This document shows positions 1-10,491 of a stretch of 64,000 bases of DNA, piece by piece (position 1 is the first letter of the stretch; every line of letters begins with the position of its first letter). Made by a program: the position numbers and the translations under genes. Origin of the DNA: Ornithinimicrobium ciconiae (GTDB taxonomy: Bacteria; Actinomycetota; Actinomycetes; Actinomycetales; Dermatophilaceae); the NCBI RefSeq assembly GCF_007197575.1, contig NZ_CP041616.1:1302001-1366000 (forward strand), written 5' to 3'. A model generated the notes under the pieces. The model saw only the letters and a list, made by a program, of their open reading frames with translations, ran no database searches and had not been told where the DNA came from.

Positions 1-661
1 AGCGATCCGCGATCAGGGCGGCCCCACCCGCCCCGGCAGGCAGGAATCGCCCGGTGCCCTCCTGAGCCGCTGACGAGACGGGCTGGTCGCGCAGCACAGC
101 CGCCCGCGCCGCATGGTCAGCGTGAGTGCCGGCGCACACGCTCTGGGGGATTCCCACCACTCCCGTCGAGGCTCCGGCGGCCACCAGGGCCGTGGCGACC
201 AGCGGACTGATCAGACGCCGGTTGGCCAGCGAGCGCTGGAGACGTGCGGCCGCCTCCCGGGCCTCCCTGCGGGTCTGGGGTGCCTCCGGCGCCGCGGACG
301 GGGCAGGAAGGGGATCACGGGCTCTGCCGAGACTCCGGCCCCGTGCGGCCTCCCGGGCCTCCCTGCGCGAGCGTGGCTCGGTCGGATGGTCGACGACCTG
401 CCGGGCCTCGCGTGCCTGCCGAGCCTCGCGTGCCTGCCGAGCCTCGCGTCGGGTCCGGGGTGGACTGACCTGGCGGGCTTGCCGGGCCTCGCGGCGCGTG
501 CGCGGCTCCGCAGCCTCCGGGGTCTCGCCGTGCGTGCGAGGCTGTCCGTGAGTCACGTGGACCGTGCGGTGACGTCCGCTGGTCGCAGCGCTGCCGGTCT
601 GGTCCTGGCGCACCGCAGGCCGCGACACCGACCGCAAACGGTCGTCAGGAGACTCGCGCAC
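1..661 (-). CDS. putative exported protein with N-terminal REAR repeats, 3' part cut by window edge
   Basis: Minus-strand reading frame open for 220 codons to the window edge, so the C-terminus is missing. The GTG start at 661 has a GGAG Shine-Dalgarno 5 nt upstream. Residues 1 to about 140 are polar and basic, with several copies of an Arg-Glu-Ala-Arg-Gln motif (clustered at 361-500) and no hydrophobic stretch. A single hydrophobic segment follows at about residues 145-165 (includes LISPLVATALVAAGA), suggesting an internal signal anchor or twin membrane end with the remainder outside. In related actinobacteria an M23 peptidoglycan hydrolase often lies divergent from sucC, and that is my best guess, but no catalytic motif lies within the visible part. 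The reading frame is supported by third-position GC and by the repeats reading cleanly in this frame. Confidence 0.6.
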   Translation of the reverse strand, partial: MRESPDDRLRSVSRPAVRQDQTGSAATSGRHRTVHVTHGQPRTHGETPEAAEPRTRREARQARQVSPPRTRREARQAREARQAREARQVVDHPTEPRSRREAREAARGRSLGRARDPLPAPSAAPEAPQTRREAREAAARLQRSLANRRLISPLVATALVAAGASTGVVGIPQSVCAGTHADHAARAAVLRDQPVSSAAQEGTGRFLPAGAGGAALIADR

Positions 662-807
662 ATCAGCTCCGATGGGACATCGAACGGGTCCAGACAGGGG
701 GCCAGCGCGCCGGGCGGGGGGTTCCCGGGGCTGTTGGACGTGCGAGCACTTTACCCTTCCTTGACCCACTGGCGGATGTGGCACTGATCACGCTGTGGAC
801 GGTGCGC

Positions 808-813
808 TAATCT
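808..813 (+). promoter_or_regulatory. candidate -10 box for sucCD
   Basis: TAATCT lies in the 261-nt divergent gap between the minus-strand gene and sucC. It would give an untranslated leader of roughly 100 nt. No convincing -35 box is seen. Nothing else identifiable is in this gap. Confidence 0.35.
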
Positions 814-922
814 GCAACGGACATCCGGTCAGGACCTGGGCGCCTCCCAGAACCTCAGCCCGGCCGCCCAGCAACACACACGCACAGACCCACAACCAAC
901 ACGCAGATGGGATAGCTGACTC

Positions 923-2095
923 GTGGACCTTTTTGAGTACCAAGCGCGGGATATGTTCGAGGCGCACGGCGTGCCGGTTCTAGCCGGCGAGGTGATCACC
1001 GACCCCGGTGACGCAGCCGCGGCAGCAGAGCGCATCGGTGCCAACAGCGGCGGTGTCGTCGTGGTCAAGGCGCAGGTGAAGACCGGCGGTCGGGGCAAGG
1101 CCGGTGGCGTCAAGCTCGCCAAGAGCGCCGAGGAGGCCGCGACCGCGGCAGAGCAGATCCTCGGGATGGATATCAAGGGTCACACCGTGAACACCGTCAT
1201 GATCGCCCAGGGAGCCAGCATCGCCGAGGAGTACTACTTCTCGGTCCTGCTCGACCGCGCCAACCGTTCCGTCCTTGCCATGTGCAGCAAGGAAGGCGGC
1301 ATGGAGATCGAGCAACTCGCCGTCGAGCGTCCCGAGGCCCTGGCCCGCGTCGCTGTCAACCCGTTGACCGGCATCGACGCCGCCAAGGCCCGCGAGATCG
1401 TCGACGCCGCCGGCTTCACCAGTGACCAGGACGCGCTCGCTGACGTGATCGTCAAGCTGTGGGGTGTCTACCAGGGTGAGGACGCGACCCTGGTCGAGGT
1501 GAACCCGCTGGTCAAGACCACCGACGGGCAGATCATCGCCCTGGACGGCAAGATCACCCTCGACGAGAACGCCGAGTTCCGCCACGAGCACCACGCCGCG
1601 CTGGAGGACAAGGACTCGACCGACCCGCTGGAGGCCAAGGCCAAGGAGATGGGCCTGAACTACGTCAAGCTCGACGGCCAGGTCGGCATCATCGGCAATG
1701 GCGCGGGTCTGGTGATGAGCACCCTCGACGTCGTGGCCTATGCCGGCGAGCAGCACGGTGGGGTCAAGCCGGCCAACTTCCTCGACATCGGCGGTGGCGC
1801 CAACGCCCAGGTGATGGCCAACGGTCTCGACGTCATCCTCGGTGACGAGCAGGTCAAGGCCGTCTTCGTGAACGTCTTCGGCGGCATCACCGCCTGCGAC
1901 GAGGTCGCCAACGGCATCAAGGGAGCGCTGGAGATCCTCGGTGACAGCGCCACCAAGCCCCTCGTGGTCCGTCTCGACGGCAACAACGTCGAGAAGGGTC
2001 GCGCGATCCTGGACGAGCTGAACCACCCGCTCGTGACCCAGGTTGACACCATGGACGGCGCGGCCGACAAGGCCGCTGAGCTGGCGAACGCCTGA
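923..2095 (+). CDS. sucC: succinyl-CoA synthetase (ADP-forming) beta subunit
   Basis: Beta subunit of succinate-CoA ligase, which converts succinyl-CoA to succinate with substrate-level nucleotide phosphorylation in the TCA cycle. The 390-residue protein has the usual length. An ATP-grasp domain covers about residues 1-225, with the glycine-rich GGRGKAGG at 55-62. The C-terminal CoA-ligase domain contains the [11 protein letters not shown] motif near 315-325. GTG start chosen because the N-terminus [12 protein letters not shown] is the family start. It is followed after 19 nt by sucD, with which it forms the alpha2beta2 or alphabeta enzyme. Confidence 0.97.
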   Translation: MDLFEYQARDMFEAHGVPVLAGEVITDPGDAAAAAERIGANSGGVVVVKAQVKTGGRGKAGGVKLAKSAEEAATAAEQILGMDIKGHTVNTVMIAQGASIAEEYYFSVLLDRANRSVLAMCSKEGGMEIEQLAVERPEALARVAVNPLTGIDAAKAREIVDAAGFTSDQDALADVIVKLWGVYQGEDATLVEVNPLVKTTDGQIIALDGKITLDENAEFRHEHHAALEDKDSTDPLEAKAKEMGLNYVKLDGQVGIIGNGAGLVMSTLDVVAYAGEQHGGVKPANFLDIGGGANAQVMANGLDVILGDEQVKAVFVNVFGGITACDEVANGIKGALEILGDSATKPLVVRLDGNNVEKGRAILDELNHPLVTQVDTMDGAADKAAELANA

Positions 2096-2114
2096 GACCG
2101 GGAGACAACAAAAA

Positions 2115-3002
2115 ATGACGATCTACCTCAACAAGGACTCCAAGATCATCGTCCAGGGCATCACCGGTGGCATGGGTTCCAAGCACACCGAGCTCATGCT
2201 GCTGGCCGGCTCGCACATCGTCGGCGGCGTCAACGCGCGCAAGGCTGGCACCACCGTCACGCTCAACGACCAGGAGCTGCACGTCTATGGCACCGTGAAG
2301 GAAGCCATGGAGGCGACCGGTGCCAATGTGTCCGTGCTTTTCGTGCCGCCGGCCTTCACCAAGGACGCCTGCATCGAGGCCATCGACGCGGAGATGCCGC
2401 TGATCGTGGTCATCACCGAAGGGGTCCCGGTCAAGGACACGGCTGAGGTCTTCGCCTACCTCGAGGGCAAGCAGACCCGGATGATCGGCCCGAACTGCCC
2501 GGGAGTCATCTCCCCCGGGGAGTCCCTGGCCGGCATCACCCCGCACACCATCGCGGGCAAGGGGCCGATCGGCCTGGTCTCCAAGTCGGGCACGCTGACC
2601 TATCAGATGATGTATGAGCTGCGGGACTTCGGCTTCACCACCGCGATCGGCATCGGTGGCGACCCGATCATCGGGACGACGCACATCGACGCGCTCGAGG
2701 CCTTCGAGAACGACCCGGACACCAAGGCGATCGTGATGATCGGCGAGATCGGCGGCGACGCCGAGGAGCGTGCCGCCGACTACATCAGGGAGCACGTGAG
2801 CAAGCCGGTCGTCGGCTACGTCGCCGGATTCACCGCCCCGGAGGGCAAGACCATGGGCCACGCCGGCGCCATCGTCTCCGGGTCCTCCGGCACCGCTGCC
2901 GCCAAGAAGGAGGCCCTCGAAGCCGCTGGCGTCAAGGTGGGCAAGACCCCCTCGGAGACCGCAGACCTGATGCGTCAGATCCTGCAGAGCCAGGACGCCT
3001 GA
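2115..3002 (+). CDS. sucD: succinyl-CoA synthetase alpha subunit
   Basis: Alpha subunit, carrying CoA binding and the phosphorylated histidine. The 295-residue protein has an N-terminal Rossmann CoA-binding domain ([13 protein letters not shown] near 14-26) and the phospho-histidine motif GHAGAIVSG, with His at about 249. ATG at 2115 was chosen over longer in-frame options because it has GGGAGA about 10 nt upstream and gives the family N-terminus [10 protein letters not shown]; an upstream start would overlap sucC. A strong hairpin follows, so sucCD is probably a closed two-gene operon. Confidence 0.97.
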   Translation: MTIYLNKDSKIIVQGITGGMGSKHTELMLLAGSHIVGGVNARKAGTTVTLNDQELHVYGTVKEAMEATGANVSVLFVPPAFTKDACIEAIDAEMPLIVVITEGVPVKDTAEVFAYLEGKQTRMIGPNCPGVISPGESLAGITPHTIAGKGPIGLVSKSGTLTYQMMYELRDFGFTTAIGIGGDPIIGTTHIDALEAFENDPDTKAIVMIGEIGGDAEERAADYIREHVSKPVVGYVAGFTAPEGKTMGHAGAIVSGSSGTAAAKKEALEAAGVKVGKTPSETADLMRQILQSQDA

Positions 3003-3048
3003 CGCACCGCCCTGCCAGCTGTCCGCGGTGCGGACACGGCACGGACCT

Positions 3049-3092
3049 CTCGGGCCCCCGACCACGACCCTGGTGTCGGTCGGGGGCCCGAG
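3049..3092 (+). terminator. sucCD transcription terminator
   Basis: Perfect 14-bp inverted repeat: left arm 3049-3062 (CTCGGGCCCCCGAC), 16-nt loop, right arm 3079-3092. It begins 46 nt after the sucD stop and has no T-run, typical of high-GC actinobacteria. Confidence 0.8.
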
Positions 3093-3168
3093 TGCTGTCC
3101 CGGCGGAGTGCCTGCTCTCGGTGTGCCTCCGCTTCATCCGTCCCGCGCCGGGTGACGATGGTGACGTC

Positions 3169-4425
3169 ATGACACTCCTGGAGCGCACCACCACTCGACC
3201 CTCCGACGCGGCCACCCTGACCGGGCGGCTGCGCGCGGTCCTGCTGGCAGCGCTGGCCGGCCTGCTGGCCGCCGTGATCTCCTGGGTCGTCGTCCTGGTG
3301 CCGGTCGTGGTCGCGTGGCTGGCCGACGACCGCAGCAGCACGTCGATCTGGCAGACGGCGGGCATCGGTGTCGACCTGTGGGCACTGGCGCACCGTGGCA
3401 CCATCGAGGTGGGGGCCACCTCGGTCGTCTTCGCCCCGTTGCTGCTCACCCTCGTCCCGCTGCTCGCCTGCTGGTATGCCGTGGGGCAGGTGGTCGTGGA
3501 CCGGCCCGACGCCCGTGGCCAGCTCCAGGATGTGCGTGGGTGGCGCTCGGCCTGGGCGGCGCTCGGCGCCGCCGAGCTGCTGGCCTTCCTGGGTGGCTAT
3601 GTCGCCTCCGGGCTACTCCTGGTCTCCCTGGCCAGCCTCGGCCAGGCACCCGTGGTCGTCGCCAGCACGGTGCCCGGACTGGTCCTGATCCCCTTGGTGG
3701 CGATCATGCTCAGCCTGTGGCGCGAGCGCAGGCGTCAGGAGCAGCCCACCCTCGACCGGGGCCTGCGGTGGATCGAGCTGCACACCCCGGTGCTCTTCCG
3801 TCGTGGACTGCGCCCGGCGGCGCAGGCCCTCGGCCTCCTGCTCACCGGTGCCCTGCTGATCCTGGTCGCGCTCCTGGTGATGCGCTTTGACCGGGTGCTG
3901 ACCCTGTATGACGCGCTGGACGCCGGCACGGTGGGCACGTCGGTCCTCACGCTCGGCCAGGTCCTGGCCCTGCCCAACCTGCTGGTGTGGGCCATGGGCT
4001 GGACCAGCGGTGCCGATGTCGCCGTGGGCACCGTGCAGGTCGGCTGGGCCGGGTCGACGGCGGGGGACCTGCCGCTGGTCCCGGTCCTGGCCGCGCTTCC
4101 CGAGCCCGGGTCCCTTCCCCCCGGCCTGTGGCTGGTGGTCCTGATCCCGGTTCTCGCCGGCGCCTGGCTGGGTTTCCAGAGTGTGCGCGCCGCCCCCCGC
4201 CTGGCCTCCTGGTGGGCCAAGGCGCAGATCGCGGTGTCGGCCTGCGTGTGCGTCACGGTGGTCGTGCTGGTGCTGAGCTGGCTCGCGCTGGGCGGGCTGA
4301 CCCCGGGTCTGCTCGCCGTCGTGGGCACCGACCCGCTGCGGGTGGCCGGCCTGCTGGGAGCAGAGCTGCTCGGTGGCGCGCTGCTCACCCTGACAGTGCT
4401 GCACCTGTTCCGACGCCGGCTCTGA
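3169..4425 (+). CDS. PerM-like integral membrane protein (DUF6350)
   Basis: A 418-residue multi-pass membrane protein with about ten hydrophobic segments separated by short basic loops and no catalytic motif. Its position between sucD and purN-purH is the position of the DUF6350/PerM gene in mycobacteria and relatives (Rv0955 in M. tuberculosis, linked there to cell division and persistence). Family assignment rests on topology plus this conserved position. The ATG at 3169 begins MTLLERTTTRPS and puts the sucD terminator upstream. An earlier in-frame start at 3028 would run through the terminator hairpin and is unlikely. Role in septum or envelope stability is inference. Confidence 0.75.
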   Translation: MTLLERTTTRPSDAATLTGRLRAVLLAALAGLLAAVISWVVVLVPVVVAWLADDRSSTSIWQTAGIGVDLWALAHRGTIEVGATSVVFAPLLLTLVPLLACWYAVGQVVVDRPDARGQLQDVRGWRSAWAALGAAELLAFLGGYVASGLLLVSLASLGQAPVVVASTVPGLVLIPLVAIMLSLWRERRRQEQPTLDRGLRWIELHTPVLFRRGLRPAAQALGLLLTGALLILVALLVMRFDRVLTLYDALDAGTVGTSVLTLGQVLALPNLLVWAMGWTSGADVAVGTVQVGWAGSTAGDLPLVPVLAALPEPGSLPPGLWLVVLIPVLAGAWLGFQSVRAAPRLASWWAKAQIAVSACVCVTVVVLVLSWLALGGLTPGLLAVVGTDPLRVAGLLGAELLGGALLTLTVLHLFRRRL

Positions 4426-4461
4426 CCCTCCGTTCGTGGCGAGGATCGATGGGTGGGGGGT

Positions 4462-4467
4462 TATCGT
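4462..4467 (+). promoter_or_regulatory. leaderless -10 box of purN
   Basis: TATCGT ends 6 nt before the GTG at 4474, the spacing expected when transcription starts at the first base of the start codon. Confidence 0.45.
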
Positions 4468-4473
4468 CTTCGG

Positions 4474-5091
4474 GTGCCCTCTCACCACGCTGCGCCCGCG
4501 CGGGTCGTCGTGCTCGTCTCCGGCACCGGCAGCAACCTGCAGGCGCTGATCGACGCCACCGCGGACCCCGGCTACGGGGTCGAGATCGTCGCCGTCGGCG
4601 CGGACCGGGACGCGATCCTCGCCCTGGAGCGGGCCGAGCGCCACCAGATCCCCACCTTTGTCGTCCGGGTGGGCGACCACCCGGACCGGACGGCGTGGGA
4701 CGCAGCCCTGGCGACGCAACTGGCGGCATACGGTCCTGATCTCGTCGTCTCAGCCGGCTTCATGAAGATCCTGGGGGAGCAGGTGCTCGCCGACCACACG
4801 GTGGTCAACACCCACCCCGCGCTACTGCCGGCGTTCCCGGGGGCGCATGCTGTCGCGGACGCCCTGGCCTACGGTGTTCGGGTGAGCGGGTGCACCGCCC
4901 ACCTCGTCGACAGCGGCGTCGACACCGGCCCGATCCTGGCCCAGCGTGCCGTCCCGGTCGAGGACGACGACACCGAGGACACCCTCCACGCACGCATCAA
5001 GGACGTCGAGCACGCCATGCTGGTGGACGTCGTGGGCCGCCTGGCCCGGCACGGCCACACCCTCACCGACAGGAAGGTCACCATCCCGTGA
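4474..5091 (+). CDS. purN: phosphoribosylglycinamide formyltransferase
   Basis: Transfers formyl from 10-formyl-THF to glycinamide ribonucleotide, third step of purine synthesis. The 205-residue protein has the N-terminal [13 protein letters not shown] nucleotide-binding loop and the formyltransferase signature around [14 protein letters not shown], with catalytic Asn-His-Asp in [10 protein letters not shown] and the downstream DTGPILAQ strand. GTG at 4474 was chosen because a -10 box lies 6 nt upstream; GTG at 4453, with weak GAGG, would add seven residues. Its stop overlaps the purH start in GTGA. Confidence 0.95.
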   Translation: MPSHHAAPARVVVLVSGTGSNLQALIDATADPGYGVEIVAVGADRDAILALERAERHQIPTFVVRVGDHPDRTAWDAALATQLAAYGPDLVVSAGFMKILGEQVLADHTVVNTHPALLPAFPGAHAVADALAYGVRVSGCTAHLVDSGVDTGPILAQRAVPVEDDDTEDTLHARIKDVEHAMLVDVVGRLARHGHTLTDRKVTIP

Positions 5092-6710
5092 ATGCCACCC
5101 CGCAGGACGCCCAGGACATCCCGGACGTCGACAGTGCGCCGGAGGAGGCCCGCCGCCCCATCCGCCGGGCACTCATCTCGGTCTATGACAAGACCGGGCT
5201 GGAGGAGCTGGCCACGGGACTGCACGAGGCGGGCACGCAGCTGGTCTCGACCGGTTCGACCGCGGCCCGGATCGAGCAGACCGGGGTCCCGGTGACCCGG
5301 GTGGAGGAGCTCACCGGCTTCCCCGAGTGCCTCGATGGTCGGGTCAAGACCCTGCACCCGCGGGTGCATGCGGGACTGCTGGCCGACACCCGCAACCCCG
5401 ACCACGTGGCGCAGCTCGCCGATCTCGACATCGAGCCCTTCGACCTGGTCGTCGTCAACCTCTACCCTTTCACCGAGACCGTCGGGTCCGGCGCCTCCCA
5501 GGAGGAGTGCGTCGAGCAGATCGACATCGGTGGCCCCTCGATGGTGCGGGCGGCCGCCAAGAACCACGCGTCGGTGGCGGTCGTCGTTGACCCCACGGCA
5601 TACGAGCAGGTCGTCGCCGCTGCCGTGGGCGGCGGTTTCTCCCTCGACCAGCGCAAGGCCCTGGCCGCCCAGGCCTTCATCCACACCGCGACGTATGACG
5701 TGCACGTCGCCTCCTGGATGGCCAACGTGCTCACCGACACCTCCGACGGGACCGGCTTCCCGGCCTGGATGGGGGCGACCTGGGAGCGGTCCGAGGTGCT
5801 GCGCTATGGGGAGAACCCGCACCAGCAGGCCGCGCTCTACCGCAACGGCTTCCAGCCGGTGCCCTCGCTGGCGCAGGCCGAGGTGCTGCACGGCAAGGCG
5901 ATGTCCTTCAACAACTATGTGGACGCCGACGCCGCCCGCCGGGCTGCGCACGACCACGGCGACGTGCCGACCGTAGCGATCATCAAGCACGCCAACCCGT
6001 GCGGCATCGCGACCGGCGCCGACATCGCCGAGGCGCACCGCAAGGCCCACGCCTGCGACCCGGTGTCGGCGTATGGCGGCATCATCGCCACCAACCGTGC
6101 GGTGACCGCCGAGCTGGCAGCGCAGGTCGCCGAGATCTTCACCGAGGTGATCATCGCCCCGGACTTCGCGCCGGAGGCTCTCGAGCTGCTGCAGGCCAAG
6201 AAGAACCTGCGGGTGGTCCGTGCGGCAGCAGTCCAGCGTGGCGGCAACGAGGTGCGCAACATCGGCGGGGGTGCGCTGCTGCAGGCCCTGGACGTGATCG
6301 ACGCGGAGGGTGACGACCCGGCGCACTGGCAGCTGGCCACCGGACCAGCCGTCGACGAGGCCATGCTGGCCGACCTGGCCTTTGCCTGGCGATCGGTCCG
6401 CGCGGTGAAGTCCAACGCGATCCTGCTGGCCCGTGACGGTGCCAGCGTCGGCATCGGGATGGGCCAGGTCAACCGGGTCGACTCCTGCCGCCTGGCGGTG
6501 GAGCGCGCCGGTGCCGAGCGGGCGGAGGGGTCCGTGGCGGCCTCCGACGCCTTCTTCCCCTTCGCCGACGGTCTGCAGATCCTGCTGGACGCTGGGGTGC
6601 GGGCCGTGGTCTCGCCGGGCGGTTCGATCCGCGACGAGGAGGTTGTCGCCGCGGCCGCGGCAGCTGGTGTCTCGCTCTACTTCACCGGCACCCGACACTT
6701 TGCCCACTGA
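5088..6710 (+). CDS. purH: bifunctional AICAR transformylase / IMP cyclohydrolase
   Basis: Last two steps to IMP. The 540-residue protein has an N-terminal MGS-like IMP cyclohydrolase domain ([10 protein letters not shown] at about 24-33, then the STGSTA loop) and a C-terminal AICAR transformylase domain with [19 protein letters not shown] and the SDAFFPF segment. The GTG start overlaps the purN stop by 4 nt and has AGGAAGG 10 nt upstream, so translation is probably coupled. It uses the same 10-formyl-THF cofactor as purN; folD, which supplies the precursor, is 1.2 kb downstream. Confidence 0.96.
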   Translation: MNATPQDAQDIPDVDSAPEEARRPIRRALISVYDKTGLEELATGLHEAGTQLVSTGSTAARIEQTGVPVTRVEELTGFPECLDGRVKTLHPRVHAGLLADTRNPDHVAQLADLDIEPFDLVVVNLYPFTETVGSGASQEECVEQIDIGGPSMVRAAAKNHASVAVVVDPTAYEQVVAAAVGGGFSLDQRKALAAQAFIHTATYDVHVASWMANVLTDTSDGTGFPAWMGATWERSEVLRYGENPHQQAALYRNGFQPVPSLAQAEVLHGKAMSFNNYVDADAARRAAHDHGDVPTVAIIKHANPCGIATGADIAEAHRKAHACDPVSAYGGIIATNRAVTAELAAQVAEIFTEVIIAPDFAPEALELLQAKKNLRVVRAAAVQRGGNEVRNIGGGALLQALDVIDAEGDDPAHWQLATGPAVDEAMLADLAFAWRSVRAVKSNAILLARDGASVGIGMGQVNRVDSCRLAVERAGAERAEGSVAASDAFFPFADGLQILLDAGVRAVVSPGGSIRDEEVVAAAAAAGVSLYFTGTRHFAH

Positions 6711-7707
6711 CGCGTCCTCACGCGCACCCCGCGCCGGCGGGGGAACGGCCCGGTTCGGTCGCCGACCCACTGATCTGACCCTGGCGCTGGTCGCCGCCTT
6801 CGTCGCAGGCGTGCTGCTGGCCGTGCAGTCCCGGGTCAACGGTGAGCTTGGCTCGCACATCCCGGCCATGACAGCGGCCTGGCTGAGCTTCTTCATCGGC
6901 CTGACGGCGGTCGCGCTGCTGTGGTTCACCGCTCGGTTCCGCTCCGGCGTCGCCAGGGTCCGCACCGCCGTCCGTGAGCGGCAGCTGCCGCTCTGGCAGC
7001 TGTTCGGTGGGTTCGCCGGCGGCCTGGTGGTGGCCACCCAGACCTATGCCGTGCCGCTGGTCGGCGTCGCGACCTTCTTGATCGCCCTGATCGGTGGTCA
7101 GACGGTGAACGCCCTGGTGGTGGACCGCTTCCGCTTCGGCCCCGCCGCCCCGCAACTGATCACCCCCGCCCGGGTCGCGGCCGCCGTCCTGGCGGTCATC
7201 GGGGTGGTGGTCGCGGTCACCCCTGGTGTGCGGGACGGGGAGTTTCTGTGGCTTCCGGCGGTGCTGGCCTTCGTAGTCGGCATGCTGACCGCGGTGCAGC
7301 AGGCCACCAACGCCCGGATCACCACGATCAGTGGGGACTCGTCGGTGACGGCCTTCATCAACTTCACGACCGGGTCGGTGCTGCTGGTGCTGATCGGGGC
7401 ATGGACGGTGCTGCCCGCCGGAGTGCCGGACCTCAGTGGGATCCCGTGGTGGGCCTGGCCCGGCGGGGTCCTGGGGGTGCTGTTCATCGTCCTGGCCGCC
7501 TGGGCCGTGATGCACAGCGGGGTGTTGTTGTTTGCCCTGGTCACCATCACCAGCCAGATGGGGACCGGAGTGGTCCTGGACCTGCTGGCGCCGGCGACGC
7601 GTGACGCGGTCGGAGTGCAGATGCTGGTTGGGGTCGCCCTGACCGTGCTGGCTGCTGCCTGGGCAGCGCTGGCCCGCGCGAGGTCACGCCGGCGGGCGGC
7701 GCACTGA
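6700..7707 (+). CDS. DMT-superfamily (DUF606/YdcZ-like) transporter
   Basis: A 335-residue protein with about ten membrane segments in two similar halves. Each half begins with a helix ending in a [10 protein letters not shown] or [14 protein letters not shown] motif, the mark of the DUF606 family within the drug/metabolite transporters. Substrate unknown. The start is uncertain: TTG at 6700 overlaps the end of purH by 11 nt and has no clear Shine-Dalgarno, and a GTG at 6667 is also in frame. It probably shares the purNH transcript, though no functional link with purine synthesis is evident. Confidence 0.7.
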   Translation: MPTDASSRAPRAGGGTARFGRRPTDLTLALVAAFVAGVLLAVQSRVNGELGSHIPAMTAAWLSFFIGLTAVALLWFTARFRSGVARVRTAVRERQLPLWQLFGGFAGGLVVATQTYAVPLVGVATFLIALIGGQTVNALVVDRFRFGPAAPQLITPARVAAAVLAVIGVVVAVTPGVRDGEFLWLPAVLAFVVGMLTAVQQATNARITTISGDSSVTAFINFTTGSVLLVLIGAWTVLPAGVPDLSGIPWWAWPGGVLGVLFIVLAAWAVMHSGVLLFALVTITSQMGTGVVLDLLAPATRDAVGVQMLVGVALTVLAAAWAALARARSRRRAAH

Positions 7708-7858
7708 CGCTCCCGTCGGGGCGGTGCTGACCGGGCGCGGTGCTTGCCGGTCGAGAGGTTCATCACATCGGACCGCGGGGCGGTGCGCCGACCTGGGTGT
7801 CTGCGCGCCGAGGGGGCCGCGGGACCGGTGGGTGTGCGGACGTGTCGTGAGCCGTCCA

Positions 7859-7864
7859 TAGACT
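7859..7864 (+). promoter_or_regulatory. leaderless -10 box of folD
   Basis: TAGACT followed by exactly 7 nt and then the folD ATG. No Shine-Dalgarno precedes that ATG. The rest of the 164-nt gap (7708-7871) shows no other feature. Confidence 0.6.
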
Positions 7865-7871
7865 GGCGAGC

Positions 7872-8753
7872 ATGACCGCACGCATCCTCGATGGCCGCGC
7901 CGCGCTGGCCGAGATCAAGACCGACCTGAGGGCGCGCGTTGCCGCACTGGCTGAGCAGGGTGTGGTCCCGGGCCTGGGCACCGTGCTGGTCGGGGACGAC
8001 CCGGCGAGCACCTGGTATGTCAACGCCAAGCACCGCGACTGTGCCGAGATCGGCATCCGGTCACTGCGCCGGGACCTGCCCGCCGGGTCCAGTCAGGCCC
8101 AGGTCGAGGCGGTCGTCGACGACCTCAATGTCGACCCGGACTGCACCGCCTTCCTCGTCCAGCAGCCGACCGGGTTGGACGAATTCGCGATCCTGTCCCG
8201 CATCGACCCGGCCAAGGACGTTGACGGACTGCACCCGGTCAATCTCGGCTCCCTCGTGCTGGGGGAGCCGGCGCCGCTGCCCTGCACCCCCTTTGGCATC
8301 GTGCACCTCCTGCGGCGCCACGAGGTCCAGATCGACGGGGCCGAGGTGGTGGTCATCGGGCGTGGGCTGACGGTTGGCCGCCCACTCGGACTGATCCTGA
8401 CGCGGCGCTCGGAGAATGCCACGGTCACCCTGTGCCACACCGGCACCCGCGACCTCGCGGCGCACACCCGTGGCGCAGACATCATCGTGTCGGCAGCCGG
8501 GGTCCCGGACCTCGTCACCGCTGACATGGTGCGACCGGGTGCGGCGGTGCTGGACGTCGGCGTCGCACGCCGCGACGGCAAGATCGCCGGAGACGTCGCC
8601 CCGGACGTGGCGGAGGTGGCCGGCTGGATCTCACCGAATCCCGGAGGCGTCGGCCCGATGACCCGCGCGATGCTGCTGACCAATGTCGTCGAGGCGGCCG
8701 AGCGAGCGGCGCGGGGCGGCGCTCCTGCGGACCGGGTCACAGCCGTCCGGTGA
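7872..8753 (+). CDS. folD: methylenetetrahydrofolate dehydrogenase / methenyl-THF cyclohydrolase
   Basis: Interconverts 5,10-methylene-THF and 10-formyl-THF using NADP. The 293-residue protein shows the catalytic Tyr49-x3-Lys53 pair, the VQQPTG strand (usually VQLPLP), the KDVDG motif, the nucleotide-binding [14 protein letters not shown] and the C-terminal PGGVGPMT. It supplies the formyl donor used by PurN and PurH just upstream. The ATG at 7872 is set by the leaderless -10. Its stop overlaps the following DUF3017 start. Confidence 0.96.
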   Translation: MTARILDGRAALAEIKTDLRARVAALAEQGVVPGLGTVLVGDDPASTWYVNAKHRDCAEIGIRSLRRDLPAGSSQAQVEAVVDDLNVDPDCTAFLVQQPTGLDEFAILSRIDPAKDVDGLHPVNLGSLVLGEPAPLPCTPFGIVHLLRRHEVQIDGAEVVVIGRGLTVGRPLGLILTRRSENATVTLCHTGTRDLAAHTRGADIIVSAAGVPDLVTADMVRPGAAVLDVGVARRDGKIAGDVAPDVAEVAGWISPNPGGVGPMTRAMLLTNVVEAAERAARGGAPADRVTAVR

Positions 8754-9076
8754 CGACCTCCGAGCCCGGCAGTGCGCCCGCTGCGCCGCCCCCGCGCCAG
8801 CGGCGACCGGCCAACTGGGGCAGTCAGCCGCTGGGGCTGTGGTGGGTGCTGCCCGCCGGGCTGAGCGTGGCTCTGTGGGTGTTGCTCGTCGGCAGCGTGC
8901 GCACGGCGGGTTACACCGTCGCCGTGACCCTGGCCGTGGCTGCCCTGCTGCGCCTGGTGCTGCCGCGTGCTGCGGTCGGGGGACTGCTGGTCCGCTCGAG
9001 GGTCTGGGACGTGCTGGTCCTGCTGGTGATGGCCGTCGCTGTCGCGATCCTCAGCGCGACCCTGGTCATCCGCTGA
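8750..9076 (+). CDS. DUF3017 small membrane protein
   Basis: A 108-residue protein with a proline-rich cytoplasmic N-terminus (about 1-28) and three hydrophobic helices, the last ending at the C-terminus. DUF3017 proteins regularly follow folD in actinobacteria. The GTG start overlaps the folD stop (GTGA), so the two are translationally coupled. Function unknown; the family name rests on position, size and topology. Confidence 0.75.
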   Translation: MTTSEPGSAPAAPPPRQRRPANWGSQPLGLWWVLPAGLSVALWVLLVGSVRTAGYTVAVTLAVAALLRLVLPRAAVGGLLVRSRVWDVLVLLVMAVAVAILSATLVIR

Positions 9077-9172
9077 CCCATTCTTGGGGAGGTTCCGTGC
9101 GCGCTCAGCCCCTTCTGGGGGAGGTTCCGTACGCTCAGCCCCTTCTTGGGGAGGTTTGGCACGCGCTGTCCC
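9077..9172 (+). repeat. three-copy tandem 30-32 nt array right after DUF3017 stop
   Basis: Units begin at 9077, 9109 and 9139. Each holds a CCCCTTCTTGGGG mini-inverted repeat, then GAGGTTCCGT and GCGCTCAG. The first unit starts at the base after the TGA stop. The array belongs to the same family as those at 9268-9356 and 54720-54807. Confidence 0.8.
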
Positions 9173-9267
9173 GGCGCGCGACCACCGCCACAGACCACAC
9201 GACCCGCCGAGGTGCCTGACGGCATACTCGGCGGGCCTGGCGCCTGGCAGGAACTAGCTCCCGGCCA

Positions 9268-9356
9268 GCAGCGAAACCACTGTAAAAAGACGGGATGGAG
9301 CAGCGAAACCCCTGCAAAAAGACGGGATGAAGCAGCGAAACCACTCGGAAAATTGG
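9268..9356 (-). repeat. three-copy 32-nt tandem array right after mdh stop
   Basis: On the minus strand the sequence after the mdh TGA runs CCAATTTTCCGAG, GTGGTTTCGCTGC, and the GTTTCGCTGC core recurs every 32 nt, each followed by a CATCCCGTC segment. It faces the DUF3017 array across the convergent gap. Between the two arrays (9173-9267) I see no gene or hairpin that stands out. Confidence 0.8.
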
Positions 9357-10352
9357 TCAGATGAGGCCGAGGTCGGCGACGGTCTGGCGCTCCTCGTCCA
9401 GCTCGGCCACGGAGGCGTCGATGCGGGCCCGGGAGAACTCGTCGATCTCCAGACCCTGGACGATCTCCCAGTTGCCACCAGACGTGGTGACGGGGAAGGA
9501 GGAGATCAGACCCTCCGGCACGCCGTAGGAGCCGTCGGAGCGGACCGCCATCGAGAGCCAGTTGCCCTCGGCGCTGCCCTGCAGCCAGTCGCGGGTGTGG
9601 TCGATGGTGGCCGACGCGGCGGAGGCCGCGGAACTGGAGCCACGCGCCTCAATGATCGCCGCCCCGCGCTTGGCGACGGTCGGGATGAAGGTGTCCTCGA
9701 GCCAGGTCTGGTCGTTGACGACCTCGGCCGCGGGGCGGCCACCGATCTGGGCGTGGAAGATGTCGGGGTACTGGGTGGCCGAGTGGTTGCCCCAGATCGT
9801 CATGTTGGTGATGTCGGTGACGGCGACGCCAGCCTTGGCCGACAGCTGCGCCAGGGCCCGGTTGTGGTCGAGCCGGGTCAGCGCGGAGAACCGTTCGGTC
9901 GGGATGTCCTTGGCGTTGCTCATCGCGATCAGCGCGTTGGTGTTGGCCGGGTTGCCGGTGACGGTGATGCGGATGTCGTCGGCGGCGTGGTCGTTGAGTG
10001 CCTTGCCCTGACCGGTGAAGATCGCGCCATTGGCCTCCAGCAGGTCGCCACGCTCCATCCCCTTGCTGCGGGGACGGGCGCCGACCAGGAGGGCGACGTT
10101 GGCGCCGTCGAAGATGACGTTGGGGTCGTCGCCGATCTCCACGCCCGCCAGGGTCGGGAACGCACAGTCGTCGAGTTCCATGACGACACCCTCAAGAGCC
10201 TTGAGGGCGGGGGTGATCTCCAGCAGTCGCAGCTGCACCGGGATGTCCTTGCCCAGCAGGTCGCCGCTGGCGATCCGGAAGAGCAGGCTGTAGCCGATCT
10301 GGCCGGCGGCGCCGGTCACGGCAACCTTGACGGGAGTGTTCACGGTGCTCAT
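9357..10352 (-). CDS. mdh: malate dehydrogenase
   Basis: NAD-dependent oxidation of malate to oxaloacetate in the TCA cycle. The 331-residue protein is of the cytosolic-type MDH group, with the N-terminal [13 protein letters not shown] nucleotide loop, the substrate loop [14 protein letters not shown] with two key arginines, NPANTNA, and the active-site His in [15 protein letters not shown] at 10352 begins [14 protein letters not shown]. It is divergent from icd across 230 nt. Confidence 0.96.
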   Translation of the reverse strand: MSTVNTPVKVAVTGAAGQIGYSLLFRIASGDLLGKDIPVQLRLLEITPALKALEGVVMELDDCAFPTLAGVEIGDDPNVIFDGANVALLVGARPRSKGMERGDLLEANGAIFTGQGKALNDHAADDIRITVTGNPANTNALIAMSNAKDIPTERFSALTRLDHNRALAQLSAKAGVAVTDITNMTIWGNHSATQYPDIFHAQIGGRPAAEVVNDQTWLEDTFIPTVAKRGAAIIEARGSSSAASAASATIDHTRDWLQGSAEGNWLSMAVRSDGSYGVPEGLISSFPVTTSGGNWEIVQGLEIDEFSRARIDASVAELDEERQTVADLGLI

Positions 10353-10491
10353 CCTTAGGTGTGAAGGGGAGGTTCGTCACGGGTGACGTTAGCACCGCGC
10401 CGTCCAGATGCCGGAGGCCCGGGAAGGGTGGGGTTTGTCACCTCTTCAGGGGCTGGCGGTGGGTGTTGTTCGGGGGAGCCGCGCCGCGCGA

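Noticed and set aside
980..2026. Long minus-strand frame opposite sucC
   Set aside because: Shadow frame caused by high third-position GC; product is low-complexity Gly/Asp/Leu with no family resemblance, and sucC is certain.
1917..3449. 510-codon minus-strand frame across sucD and the PerM-like gene
   Set aside because: Runs through two confirmed plus-strand genes and the terminator hairpin, with no recognisable protein.
4295..4430. Candidate regulatory RNA or riboswitch before purN
   Set aside because: The space is coding for the PerM-like protein up to 4425 and the remaining 48 nt hold only the start signals.
9077..9356. Tandem 32-nt units considered as a CRISPR array
   Set aside because: Units are contiguous with no spacers, only three copies each, and no cas genes are near.
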